The notes beneath the pieces are model-generated. The model was not told the DNA's origin. It searched no databases and saw only the letters and a program-made list of their open reading frames with translations. The translations under genes and the position numbers were made by a program. 64,000 bases of DNA from Neoscytalidium dimidiatum (lineage: Eukaryota; Ascomycota; Dothideomycetes; Botryosphaeriales; Botryosphaeriaceae): assembly GCA_037367355.1 (NCBI GenBank), contig CM074702.1, positions 992,001 to 1,056,000 of the forward strand, given 5' to 3'. Shown here in pieces: positions 32,501 through 43,829 of the stretch (position 1 is the first letter of the stretch; every line of letters begins with the position of its first letter).

Positions 32501-34267
32501 GCTGGCGAGCGCAAGTCCTTCTATGGGCAGAGGCGCTGTTTATTCTGTTACTGTCAGCAACGACCTCACAGAGGTGGTCGAATTGCTGCTCCCGTTTCCT
32601 TGCCTGCGCGGTGTAGTCACCTACAAGGCCTTGAACCCTGAAGAAAATAAGCTCTCCGGCACTTCTGAGATAGCATTGAATTTTCTTGTTGCCCGACTCT
32701 TGCGGGCTCTTTTAGCGGGGTACCCTCCCGTATACTCTGATGCCAATGGCCTGTCGTGGATCATTGGCTGGGAGATCAGAAGAGCAGTTGGATACAGTTG
32801 TGATGGATTATATCGTCGGAAGATGTTGAGGAAGATTTTCAGAGCGCACGAGCACGATATTAGGCATTGTGACCCAGTGCTGTGCAGATGCATATTCTGA
32901 ATCACAGACACAATGAGGCTCACTTGGAACATGTGCAATTCCCTTGCGCAGGCTGCCACTCGGATGTGTTATTCAGCAGCTCCATATCGGGGTCTCATGC
33001 TCCCGGATCGACTGGCTGTCCCTGCCTTTCCCGGCAAGGATTTTAGCTGGCCCTGCTGCCTTACTGCGTAAATGCCGCACTGCTGCTGACACCTCGCTGG
33101 ACTGTTTGGTTACTTACAGTATGTTCCCCGCTCCTCTAGCATTCGAGCCTTGCGGTATCTGGATTTACTGCATATCAAATGTCAGTTGGCCGGCCTGGCG
33201 GATGCTCAGAAACTAGAGGCAGCGGCTTCGCATTTGCTTCAGGATTTTGAGAAGAAACTCTCATGACTTTTTATGGATTGTTCGTACTGCCATTGCCTTG
33301 GTTTTGACGGTAGCTTCATCTACCTTTGCAGCTACGAAGTCACATATAACAAAGTGACGGAATTTGCTTCACCAGACTCTGTTCATATGGGACGAGGTTA
33401 ACAGTAGAAAGCACTGCTGCATGCGTAAGCGTTAAGCTCTGCGCATATGAAGGATGGGAGAAACTCTGTAAGCGTCATCTCGTGTATTTGCATTAACAGG
33501 CTAACGCCACGCGCAGGAAGATGTTAACCCTTGAGAATGCGAGGGTTGAAGTCGGAGTTTTGGCAAACGCTGGCAGATGCTTTTGCATCTGATCAAATAA
33601 TTGCGCTCTCTATACATCCCGAGAGCGTGACAAATCAAAGATTATATGTGGAATTTCAATCCTGGAAATAAGGTATGGGACGGGTTTAACTGTATCATAG
33701 CTTTGACTTCGATTATGCCTCTCGATCATTCATTTCGATTCACTTTAAGAGACTGATACACGGGCGTATACACTCTGCGAAACACACTCAGGCGGTCTGT
33801 AGCGGTTAGTGAAGGAGAGAATATAAACAAATGTGATGCCCTACCGATAGATAATGCACAAATGGTCAAGCTCAATACTAAAGTGCTTTAAATGGAGGGC
33901 ATGGAGGCATTATTGGTCTTTTCCTTAATGAGACTATTAAACAGAAAATTTAACCCTACTTCTTCCGGTGTCTAGGTCCCAGAACCAAATTTCTAATTAG
34001 CTTGTAAACTCCATCTGCAGTACGTGGCGTACCGTCATGTATTTTTGGTGGGGTTGTAGCGGCAAGGACTTCCGAAGCGCACCGGCCACTAATGACGCAT
34101 ATGATAAAGTTCCAGCCTTAGGCACCTATCCGCAGATCACCCGCAACGCGTCTGCCTGAGTCAAGGTGCCCTGAGGCCCTGGAGACAAAGCAACGGCAGG
34201 CCCGCACGCGCCGGACTCGCGACAGCTTTCTCTCTCTCTTCCCTCCGCCGCCTCCACACACGCCAGT
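32501..34267. other. AT-rich intergenic region
   Basis: The first 400 bases hold an open frame (32523-32900) of modest protein character that may be the end of the preceding relic. From 33200 to about 34050 the DNA is clearly AT-rich with nothing recognised. GC rises again shortly before the TFB1 start. Confidence 0.45.
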
Positions 34268-36454
34268 ATGTCGCGCGTGTCCGCCTCGTACAAGAAGCAG
34301 GATGGCATTCTATCCGTGTCCAAGGACAACCGCACCGTCCTGTGGACGCCCGCGCAGCCGCCCGGCGCCCCGCCGACGCTGACAATCGCCGTGTCCGACA
34401 TCGCCAGTGCGTATTCCCTCCTGGATCATCTGCCTCCTTCCGGTTCTCTAGAGCCGCGTCGAGGGGCGAGGGAGGATTGCAGGCGCTGATCTGTGAGACA
34501 AGACCTGCAGCAGACGCCGGCCACCAGCGCGAAGGTCTCCATCAAGATCGTGGCGACCGAGTCGTACGTCTTCGCCTTCACCTCCCCGACCGCCCGCGAT
34601 GACCAGGTCGCCATCACGAACACCCTTCGCACCGCGATCGAGGCCGCAAAGGCGCGGAGCGCCGCCGCTTCGAACGCACCCACCCCGGCCCCGGCGCCCG
34701 ACAACGCGGGCCAGCCGTCGGCCATGGCGATAGCCAAAGCGGTATCAGGACAGGCGGCGGGCGGCGGTGGCGGCGGCGGGAGTGGTGCCGACGGGTCAGC
34801 ACAAAGGCAGAGAGAGGGAGGAGAAGGTGCGGCGACTGGAGGAGCGGCGGCGGCGGCGGCGGCGGACGAGGACGGGGCGTACACGGACGAGCGGCTGCTG
34901 GCGGACGTGGAGCTGCAGCGGTCGCTGCTGAGCAAGGACCTGGCGACGCAGAAGCGGTTCTACGAGGCGCTGAAGGGCAAGCCGGAGAGCATCTCGCACT
35001 CGCAGTTCTCGAAGCAGTTCTGGTCGACGCGCGTGCACCTGCTGCGGGCGCACGCGGCGCAGCTGAGCCAGCAGCACGGGCCGGTCAACGCGCTGTCGGT
35101 CATCAAGTTCAAGATCAGGGACGACGGGACCCCGCACACGTCGTTGACGAGGGGCCAGATCCAGACGATCTTCAGCCAGCACCCGCTGGTCAGGAAGGTG
35201 TACAATGATCTGGTGCCACCCATGGGCGAGTTGGAGTTCTTCGCGGCTTTTTTCGCGAGCAGGCTGTACAAGAGGTTGAAGGGAGAGAAGATCACGGATA
35301 TGGATCCGACGAATCCGAAGTTCGACAAGTATCTGAATGATACGGATGAGAACGAGAAGGCGAAGGTGCTGAACGTGGAGCATCTCCCGCATTTTCTGGA
35401 TATCGAGGGGAACGAGTCGAATCACAGTCAGCGCAAGGGCAATGCGCCGGATATGACGATGCGGCCGAGCGGGCACGACAAGGTCCCCATCTTGAGGAGT
35501 TTGAACAGGGTCAGCGAGCACATGATGGCGGACGTCACGCCCGCGGACGTCGACCCGCACAGGCCGGCCGGCATGGACGAGGCGACTTGGGAACAGCTGC
35601 GGTTGCGCGACCTGCAGCGGAGCGATGAGGATAACCGCATCATACTCAAGATCAAGGACCAGCGCCAGTTCTTCGCCCGCGACAATAAGTCATCGGCGGA
35701 GGCACAGTTCTACGCTAAGCAGGTGCCGGGCGACGTGCTCAAGTCGCTGCGCCGCGAACTAGACGCGAGCAACCTGCAGATGGGCGGCAATGGCGTCAAT
35801 CTGCAGGCTGTGATCAATGTCGACGACGATAGCGACAGCGATGAGGATGAGGCGGCGGCGAAGAAGAAGAAGCGGCCGCGCGAGCGCGTCGGCACCAAGA
35901 GGTCGCGGAGCGCGGCAACGGCGCAGATCCTGACGGCCGTCAAGGCACGGCGCGCGCAGAACAACGACTTCTCGACGCCACTGGGCACGTTCGCGGTCGT
36001 GCCGTTCGGCGACAGCGGATACGGCCTTAGCGAGGCGTCGGTCAACGCGCTGACGCTGACGCACAACACGACGGTCGAGTTCCTGCACTACTTCTGGGAC
36101 GTGTACGGCAGCGGCGACGCGGACCGCGCGGGCGAACTGGGCACGCTGGTCGAGACGCTGGAGCGCAGCGTCGAGCGCATCGAGGCCGTCGCGCAGGAGG
36201 CGGAGAGGGAGCGGCAGAAGCTGATCGCGGAGGGCAGGAGGCGGCTGGAGGAGAAGATGGCGCGGACGGGGAAGCGGGTCAGGCCGTTGGATGAGAGGAT
36301 GTACAAGGGTGGGAGGGCCCAAGTCGAGAGCGTCATGCGGCCGACGGTCGAGGCGGTTAGGAAGGCGGTGAGGACGTATAGGGAGGAGTTGGGCAGGCAG
36401 ATGGCCGCGGCGCAGCAGCAGCAGGGACAGGCGGCGCAGGCGGGTGCGGCTTGA
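34268..36454 (+). CDS. TFB1: TFIIH core subunit p62/Tfb1
   Basis: Model join(34268..34406, 34503..36454), 696 aa. The N-terminus is the PH-like domain (SVSKDNRTVLWTPAQPP, then KVSIKIVATESYVFAFTSP) that contacts activators and XPG/Rad2. An Ala/Gly-rich linker follows. Two BSD domains are visible: the first around RSLLSKDLATQKRFYEALKG and SHSQFSKQFWSTRVHLLRAH, the second around GELEFFAAFFASRLYKRLKG. The C-terminal half has the Tfb1 pattern, with coiled-coil helices near LGTLVETLERSVERIEAVAQ and VRPTVEAVRKAVRTYREEL-like ends, and an acidic/basic linker (DDDSDSDEDE, KKKKRPRER). Role: transcription initiation and nucleotide excision repair in the nucleus. The gene is intact; its Gly/Ala linkers are longer than in yeast. 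Confidence 0.93.
34407..34502 (+). other. intron in TFB1
   Basis: 96 nt, GTGCGT donor, CTGAT branch point, ACAAG acceptor. It rebuilds an Asn codon in VSDIA-NLQQTPATSAKV. Confidence 0.8.
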
Positions 36455-38163
36455 GGTGGTGGATGGAATGAAGTGGAGTGCGTGCTATACGCTTCCAGGT
36501 ATGCGGTTTATTGGAGCGAAAAAGGGGTGAATGGGCATGAAGGAGCTCGGTGGTCATGAGAGCTGATGGGCATAACAGAAATGGGCTGTAATTTTCTGCA
36601 TAGCGTGGGCGTTTGTCTGATAAGTTCGTTCTTTCATTCTTCGTCTCTTCGGATTCGAGATCGGATTGCAGGGTATTGTAAAATAGTATACATGGGATTC
36701 ACGCTTCTAGCTTTATCCTCTTATATGTGAGGGCTCCCCCCAACTACTGCTGAGACTTATTTGAGGTGCTGCAACGGAGTAATTATTGGTCAATGGCTGT
36801 TAGGGATGCAATCGAGCTTCGATGGGTGTTTCCCAATTAGGTAAGAAGATGACTGGTTAGGGACCAACCACTGTGCGAATCGAAGTTTCTCTGCCAGACA
36901 ACGACTCTTCGGTCCTTGAAAAGACCGTGTTACAAGGGATGAAGGGTGGAATCTCTTGCTCCTATGCGTCGGGGATCGAAGCAGTTTTTTCGAACATCGC
37001 GATACGGATATAAGAATCCTCATATGCGTGCATCGAACGCTTTTCCGCATGGTCACAGGAGCGTCAGGGAGAGCGGTGTGAAGGCTGTGTGATCCCACGA
37101 TCGGAGTGGCGCAGCTGTCGAAAATATGTGGCTAACTACAGGAAGATAGGATTCGTACTCGTACCCGTTCCTCTGTTGGAGGGGATGCTTTCCCCGGAGA
37201 TTTGAAGAGAGGATTATGACGTAGTCGACCAAGAAGATGGAAACGACACAGAAGGTGATTTACGGGTCACTGTTTTCATCGTCCTAGCGCCGCTTGAAAC
37301 GATGGAGGGGTAACGTATGGAGAAGGTTTGAATATTAGATGAACGGTGACTCGCTAGTCTTACCCTGACTTGGCATTGGAAGCTTTACGAAGCATTATTG
37401 GATAGCATGAAGTATGATTGTGCCCGAAGATGGGCTATTGCTAATTATGGTCGCTGCTATGCTCGATGGAGGTGAGGTAAGGGTGTGCATGATTCAGCGC
37501 CATTCGGTTTCACTCGGTCGAACTCGTGAAATCGCGGCTAAGAGGTACCTTCTTAAACACATCTTCCGTGAAAGAAGGAGCGATCATATCAAGCAATCTT
37601 GACGTGCTGTTTCAAGGGAGTTTGCGTCTGGCTTTGATCTCAGCTTCGTCAAGGTACCTGTACGAGAGCGTGATTCTCCTGTCATGGAGGGTTCAAAGAA
37701 CGAGTGATGGATTTTTATTACACTACGGCAATTGATTAAGCGACAAGCACAAGAGACTCTTGGATTTTGAACGTCGTGCTGAACTGTGTTCAAGTGAGAT
37801 GAGAATTACACCAACGCGTGCGGTAATGAATGCACACCCCGCAATGGATGACCTGGATGATGGTATACCGTCTCGAGCATCGACTGGGATGGGATGAAAA
37901 TTCAGCTGTTTGAAACATAACGGGTTAGCCGTGCTAAATTAGGCTCGCTGAACCCTTACAATAGATTTATGAAACTAGTCGTGGTGTTGAGCATCGGGAG
38001 CTCGCTACCGAGAGTTAGGGTTTGACCCACAAATGCGATTAAATACAAGGGTGGTGGGATGTCAGCAACGAGGTCACGCGGCCGACTTTTTCTTTCAGCA
38101 TCGGTCGATGAGACAGGTGCATATGACCGTATCTGGGTAGGAGATCTGTAGATCTGAGACACA
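36455..38163. other. AT-rich intergenic region
   Basis: About 1.7 kb of AT-richer DNA downstream of TFB1. Only short frames; no repeat unit, RNA gene or protein seen. Confidence 0.5.
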
Positions 38164-39528
38164 TCAACTATGAGAGCTTAACAGAAGCTCAGCCACCACA
38201 AGGACTGAATCGTATTGCGCGGTCACCTGCTTCATGTACGTGATGTAGGCGGTACTGAATACCGATTGTGTAGTAGTGCTGAAATAATCGCGGAAGAAGA
38301 CCACTTCACAGTCCATGGTTTTGAAAAAATCTGCATCACGGTGATGATTACTCAGCAGCACAGTGAACACATGCCAGTTGTTCACTTGTCTATGCATCAG
38401 TGAGGCCTGATAGTGATGTCCATGCCTCTCGGCTAGAGATTCAAGCATTATTCCCGAGCTTCTTGGCACATATCCTTCATCTGATGGTTAGTCATTGAGC
38501 ACGGAGGATCGGCCCGTTAAAAGTGCGGAAAGATGAGGTCTGTTATCACAAAGTAGGACAATGATGTATGAGAACATCTCAGAGATCCGCCGTTTGCCGG
38601 AAAAATGGGTCTACTGCAAGTTCCGCTCGAGAAGGAAGCATTTCAACTGCCAATCATTCGACTGATTGCATTGCTGAGAGCGGTGTGAACAAAGCATGTA
38701 GGACCTTTTCGTAATTATTGTGCTTGGCATGATCTTGAGCTTCTGTGCATGCTTACAGATGCGGCATTCATCCAATACAGCAGGCCCCGTTCGAAGGAAG
38801 TCTGCGAGCCGTTGAGAAGTTGATGCACGGTGCAACGGATCCCTTGCACATTGCGTCGTACGGCGTCCAGCGCTAGTGAGATCTGCCAACCAGCACTCTC
38901 ACGAAGTGGTACGATTTCAATGTTTTTAACTGTACCCATACTGCTGCAACTCTGTAGATCTCGGACCATAGCTAGCCGGTGCAGCCGAGACACAAGACAA
39001 TATCGGTTGGCATACTGGTCAAGAGAGCCATGCTCACCTATCATGCACAAAGCAGAAACAAGTGGAAGGCCCATTTCTAAATGCAATTGGCGTTGTTGGA
39101 ATAAATGAAGCCCTGTGCAATGTGATATGATCCCTACAGTTAGCAGAGCATGACTTTTTTTCTTAATGCCCTGTGAGCTTGAGTAGGAAAAGGAGGCAGG
39201 CGCTCCTTCCACGTACAGACTGACCCGCGTGATGTCGAAATTGAGTGAATTGACTGTTGCATCTCGCTTTCCCATGCAGGCTAATTGAGTTTCACGTTTG
39301 ATGTTCAGCCATCAGTTCCGGGCCCCTGCAAAACTGTCGTAAGATCTGCCATTCTAATTCCGTGCTAAGGAGTACGTAGTAGAGGCACTGAGCTGCAGGC
39401 TGAACGAATGCGGCAGCTACGGTGGAAGCTGCTGCGCATACTGTAACTGCGGCAGCAAGGTCACGGAAATTGCGATGAAGACAAGGGCGATCGGTAAGTT
39501 CGGAGGTGACGTGGAAAAAGCAATACAC
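38164..39528 (-). pseudogene. relic of an unrecognised gene
   Basis: On the minus strand several protein-like stretches follow each other: LSTELEWQILRQFCRGPELM (near 39330), MGKRDATVNSLNFDITRVSL (39275 on), LEMGLPLVSALCMIGEHGSL, LDQYANRYCLVSRLHRLAMV and HQLLNGSQTSFERGLLYWMN. In another frame come WQLKCFLLERNLQ, a TAG at 38611, EMFSYIIVLLCDNRPHLSAL, a TAA at 38488 and VVFFRDYFSTTTQSVFSTAY, ending at 38164. The two stops fit CAG-to-TAG and CAA-to-TAA change. GTAAGC and CTAACTGTAG splice-like signals occur, so part of the frame changing may be introns. I recognise no domain. It is either a decayed gene or a badly resolved multi-exon gene. Confidence 0.35.
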
Positions 39529-41610
39529 GGCATAGACCCCACAGCCCCTGCATCAAGCGAGTGAGCTGGGATCAAGACTAGATCCATCACTGCAGCCGTC
39601 GTGGACGGTTTCGTCTCGTACATCGAGATTGTGAGCGTTATGTATTCCAGATTCGGAGCTATGACGTACTTTCTCAGGGATGGATCACGGTGGCTGGCCG
39701 TCTCGACCGGCGGCAAGCTGCGCGTCTGAGGTCATCACCAGGGTCCTGATTGTGCTGAGACATTTGCGGCAATCGTGAAGTCGCTCGGATTGGGCCACGT
39801 GCTGGAGAGCGGCAATGGGAAATTGCTGGAAACTGCGGCCTGGGCCGGCCGGCTCAATAGAGCTTCGACTGGCATTCAGATAGCACGCAGCAATGCCTGC
39901 ACGGCGCACCACAGCGGCGGGTTGCAGCTCAGGCGATGGTCAGGGCGCCATGGAGGAGCGGTCTGCTTCGCACCGAATCGGCACCAAGTTCGCACGTAGA
40001 GGAGCGTACAGAAAGAGCTCAGCTGCAGGTGGTCCCTGTCGTACCGCCCAGGACGGAGCCAATTGCAGCGAGCTTACCAGGTTCGGAAATAACAAGTCTG
40101 GTTGGGCCGTCGAAGGCTGGTCGGGAGGCTTCCAGTGCAGGCCGGCGTAACGGCCAGGCGTGCGGCTTTGTCGAGGGTGCAAGGGCCGCCTGCGGCCAAT
40201 GACGGGCGACGAGTGGGCGAGCTCTGAGCGGGCTGCGCGTGGCACCCCTGCGGGTTTGCGCTATGGCTGCGCAGACCCGCATTGCCTCTGTACGACGCCT
40301 GGCTGGGGTGATGATCTTGGCATGGCGGCAGGGCTGTTGCGGCTGCGGGAAGAGCCGTTGGTCGGCAGACGCGTTCCAGAGCAGTGCTCGTGGGAGCGCG
40401 CTGGTTTGCATGTGGGCCGGGGCGTGGGAGGTCGGATGGATGCGTGGATGGAGGGTGTGGTGTGGCAGAGACGGAGGCACGAGCAGCTGGTGGGCGCGAT
40501 GGAGGGACAGCAGAGAGCGGCGGGTGCGCCACGGGGCATGCTGCGAGCTCCAGGAGCGCATGGGATCGGCAAGACTGCGTCGGCGGTGGCAGCAGTGGGC
40601 GACGCGTGGTGGCAGTTGGGCTATAGGCTGGCGACGCGCGGCATGGTTGGGCCGTTCCCGTTCACTGACCTCTATCCCGGCCTCCGTCACCTCTCACAAG
40701 GCCCCGGACACCGACGTCAGAAGTTCCGCCATCCTGCGTCGCCCTGAGCATGCGCGACCCGTAGCACTGCGAGCCCGCATCCCAGCTTTCTCTCCTCGAC
40801 CGTGCCTCGCGCCCCGCCGACTCTGCCTCCTCGACCGCACATTCTACCAGCCTGCCGCTCGAACCCTGACCAGACGGCCCGCCGCATGCAGGAACGCAGA
40901 GCGCCCCGGCCGCCACCCTTGCATCATACCAGCGGCCCGAGCCCTGCGCATCCGAAGTCGATTTAAGCTCGGAGCCGGGCTCCCAGCAGCAACGATCTCC
41001 CCATCCGGACGACCTGGACCTCAGGATCGCCGCCAGGGCTGCCCGGTTCACTCCACCGGCCCGAGCACTGCCCGGGGCCTTAAATCTCTCGTCGTCTGCT
41101 TCTCTGCCCCCATCTTCCCGACATTCCCCGCCCCTGCTTTATTTTCCATGTCCGACCATTGCCTCAGCCCTGTCCCCCTCCGAGGACGGACATGCCCATG
41201 GCCATACTCCGCTCTGGTCAGCCGTGGCCCCTTACCCAGGACCAGCGCGGACCGGGAAATTGAGCCGCAGGTCGATGACGTGTGCAAGAGCGAGGGTCTC
41301 AGAGAGGAGAGGAAAGAAAAAAAAAAAAAAAAAAAGAGGACTGCCTTGCATTTGTGAGAACTCCTACCTACCCCAGGAAACAAGCGCTGCCGAGAAAGAC
41401 TGTGCCCAAGTGGGAATGAAAGAGAATGACGGCAAGGAAACACATGAGAAGTAGGGTTAAGGAAAGGACCGGCCAGGAGCGCCCGACTACCTCGCGCCAC
41501 GGGCCCGTCTAACCGACGTAGCGTCTCTGCCAGACCGCCTCCAGAGGAAGTCTTGCCCCCCGTGTCCCGCCAGCTGAGGCCCATCCGCGTCGCATCCTCC
41601 CAAACAGGCT
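39529..41610. other. GC-rich intergenic region
   Basis: From 39700 GC content rises sharply. Long open frames exist on both strands (for example 40239-41357 plus) but are Arg/Ala/Ser/Pro-rich in all registers, as expected from base composition. An 18-base A-run lies near 41317-41334. Nothing recognised. Confidence 0.45.
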
Positions 41611-42512
41611 TCACAGATCTCGGACTGGGTCGTACATTTCTGCTTTACGCGTTAGCAATCTTCTTTGTACCGGCTGCTGCTTGAAACGGGACCTCGGCCC
41701 CCGGATGCACCCACCCGTTGAGCCACCCCCGCCATTGTTGTTGCCGTCCGGAGATCCGTCCTGAGAGGGAACTGCAGCACCTGGACCGTCAGCGTCGCTG
41801 GCAGTCACGCTGGACGATGCTCCGCTACCTCGGTGCCGATTCCTGTTGTCTCTGTATCGGAAGACGTGCCACAGCAGCCACCGGATGATCCAGTTGTCCT
41901 CGTTGCGCCCGTCCATATAGTGGCCCTGCTGGTAATACGGCCGCGTCCGCGGGCTGGCGGCGTTGTACACGTTGAGCACCTCGCGGTGCATCGCCGTCTC
42001 CGTGATCTGGTTTGACGAGTACGGCGGCTGCACCGTTGGGTCTGCGCGGCATTGGGGCACGAGATTGGACGGGTCCTGGCTGGTCCGCCTCCGTCCTTCG
42101 GCTGCCTCTTCCTGCATCCTTGATGAGTAAGGCTCCCGCCTGGCCTGGTTTCTGTCCGTGCGTTGCCTACCTTCATTAGCTCATAGAGCTCCCTGTGGGC
42201 CGGGTTGTCCTCCGATAGGCCCAGCCTCTGGAAGAAGTCTGCCTTCGTTCTGCTTGGCGCGAGCTTAGCCAAAGCCATCTTGCGGTGGGGGTCTGCCGGA
42301 CGCAACGCTGCTGCTGATATACTCCGATGGGCGGGTCTGAGGCCGAGTGTGGTTCCTGCAAGTAAAATGATGGCCTGCTGCACCTCCTCGCAATCAGCCG
42401 AAGCTCGCAGATGCGAAAGCACTCGTTCGTCCCACTGTTCAGCCCAGGCGTGCCACCCTCCGTTTAAGAAGGTCCGCCGGGCAGCAACGCGGCGACGATA
42501 TTGGCCAAGCAC
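41611..42512 (-). CDS. conserved hypothetical protein, C-terminal part; 5' end unresolved
   Basis: Two exons are well supported, complement(join(41611..42111, 42171..42512)), with a 59-nt intron (GTAGGC...GATGCAG). The first reads GWHAWAEQWDERVLSHLRAS, EEVQQAIILLAG, LAPSRTKADFFQRLGLSED and NPAHRELYELMK. The second reads PPYSSNQITETAMHREVLNV, then YYQQGHYMDGRNEDNWIIRW and LLWHVFRYRDNRNRHRGSG, and a Gly/Asn-rich end. The Trp-rich block gives it real protein character but I do not recognise a family. Upstream, another frame continues the same protein (SMFLDQLSDDLLTSPS, then REICNACLANIVAALLPGG, about 42463-42625) but joins only through a small frameshift near 42463. The gene may therefore be damaged or contain an unrecognised intron. 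More possible exons lie near 43.4-43.76 kb. Confidence 0.5.
42112..42170 (-). other. intron in conserved hypothetical gene
   Basis: 59 nt, GTAGGC donor, CTTACTCAT branch region, GATGCAG acceptor; phase 0, joining ELYELMK to EEAAEGRRR. Confidence 0.55.
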
Positions 42513-43426
42513 GCATTGCAGATCTCGCGAAGATCGTGACCTGCGGTATCTACCGATCTCCCGATGGATGGTGATGTGAGAAGATCATCCGAGAGCTGAT
42601 CCAGAAACATGGATGCATCAGCGCCCAAACGTACACATCGAGAAGGTTACCAACCGCGCGGTCCGTGCCGCTCCTCGCGAGGTGGCCTGATAGGGTTCCA
42701 TGCCCAAGAGCAGTCCAGGTGTGACACCCCATCGGCGAGGCATTGGTGGCTTGCCCAAGGTACATCGCCTCCTCATTGCGTCTCCATGCTGGACGGCAGA
42801 TGGACTATTCCGGACACGCGAGATTCAGAACCCCACCCAAGAAGCAAGCTACCGCCGCCCTGGGACCCTGTGGCTTCCCAATGGCGGCTGGCCTGGTAAG
42901 TCCACGTAAGGCCCCTGCCCTCGCCGGTAATGCCCCCTCCTTATCATGCCCTGAGGATCTTCAAGGCCTGCCAAGGAACGAAGGGGAGCGGGTCGTCCTA
43001 TTGGTAGCAGTGCCAGGCCAACTCATGCCTGCCGCTGCACTGGCGGAACAACCTCCTGCCGAGGGCTGCAGCCGTGATCGTCCCGGGAACGAGCGGGCGC
43101 CCCGGGGTCAGCGCTTCCCTGAAATTCGCTTCTCACACCGCAACCAGAGAGGCGTGCCGTCGTTCTGCGCATGGCTGCCGAGCACAGACCATGTGGGGAC
43201 GCGCCGAACGGTTGTGTTGCCATGCACAGGAGACTATTGGAGGTGTCAAATATGTTAAAACTGGGCATACAAAACAAAGTGTGCTCACAATTCCAGGGGC
43301 TGGATCAGCCCAGACATCCGTTTGGGAAAATGGGGGGCAAAAATTCGCCGATCGTCGTCGTTTTCCCGATAGCGCGGTGTGCGCTGTAATCCGCAGTGCA
43401 GATTTCCCTTGTCCCGACTGCTTTCT

Positions 43427-43756
43427 TCACATTCGACCGTGGAGATCGGACGAGACCGTCGCCCATCTCTCTCCCGCAACGCTGGAATCGTCGATGATGA
43501 GGCTCTCCGCGCCCTGGATCTCTCGGTTCTCTGCGGATGTGACGATGCTTGCTGCAAGAGACAGCAGAAGAAGGCGACGAATCACCGGCGCTGCGACGCC
43601 ACCCCGGACCATTGGCTCTTCTGGAACCCTGCGTAGAAAGTGGCTTGTCGCGCCACAGTCGACGAGCAGGGAAATAGGCGCAGCTCCTCGAACGCACCTG
43701 GCAATCTCGGGATCATCCGCGCATTCAGGCGCCAAATTGCGTGCCAGAAAGCCTTC
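43427..43756 (-). other. possible 5' exons of the same hypothetical gene
   Basis: After a TTTTCAG acceptor the minus strand reads EGFLARNLAPECADDPEIA, a possible 69-nt intron (GTGCGT...ACGCAG, 43629-43697), then VPEEPMVRGGVAAPVIRRLL and SLAASIVTSAENREIQGAES, ending at a stop at 43427. Composition and helix-rich character match the downstream hypothetical gene, and the two may be parts of one locus. I could not connect them across 42.63-43.43 kb. Confidence 0.3.
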
Positions 43757-43829
43757 CTGAAAAGGAACTGATACAGGCGCAGCCAAGAGCGTGGGTTGTC
43801 CCCTTTTACTCGCCAACGGCGACGGCAAT

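Noticed and set aside
40239..41357. 372-codon plus-strand open frame
   Set aside because: Arg/Ala/Trp-rich without pattern, overlapped by equally long frames on both strands, and running through an A-tract; expected from GC composition.
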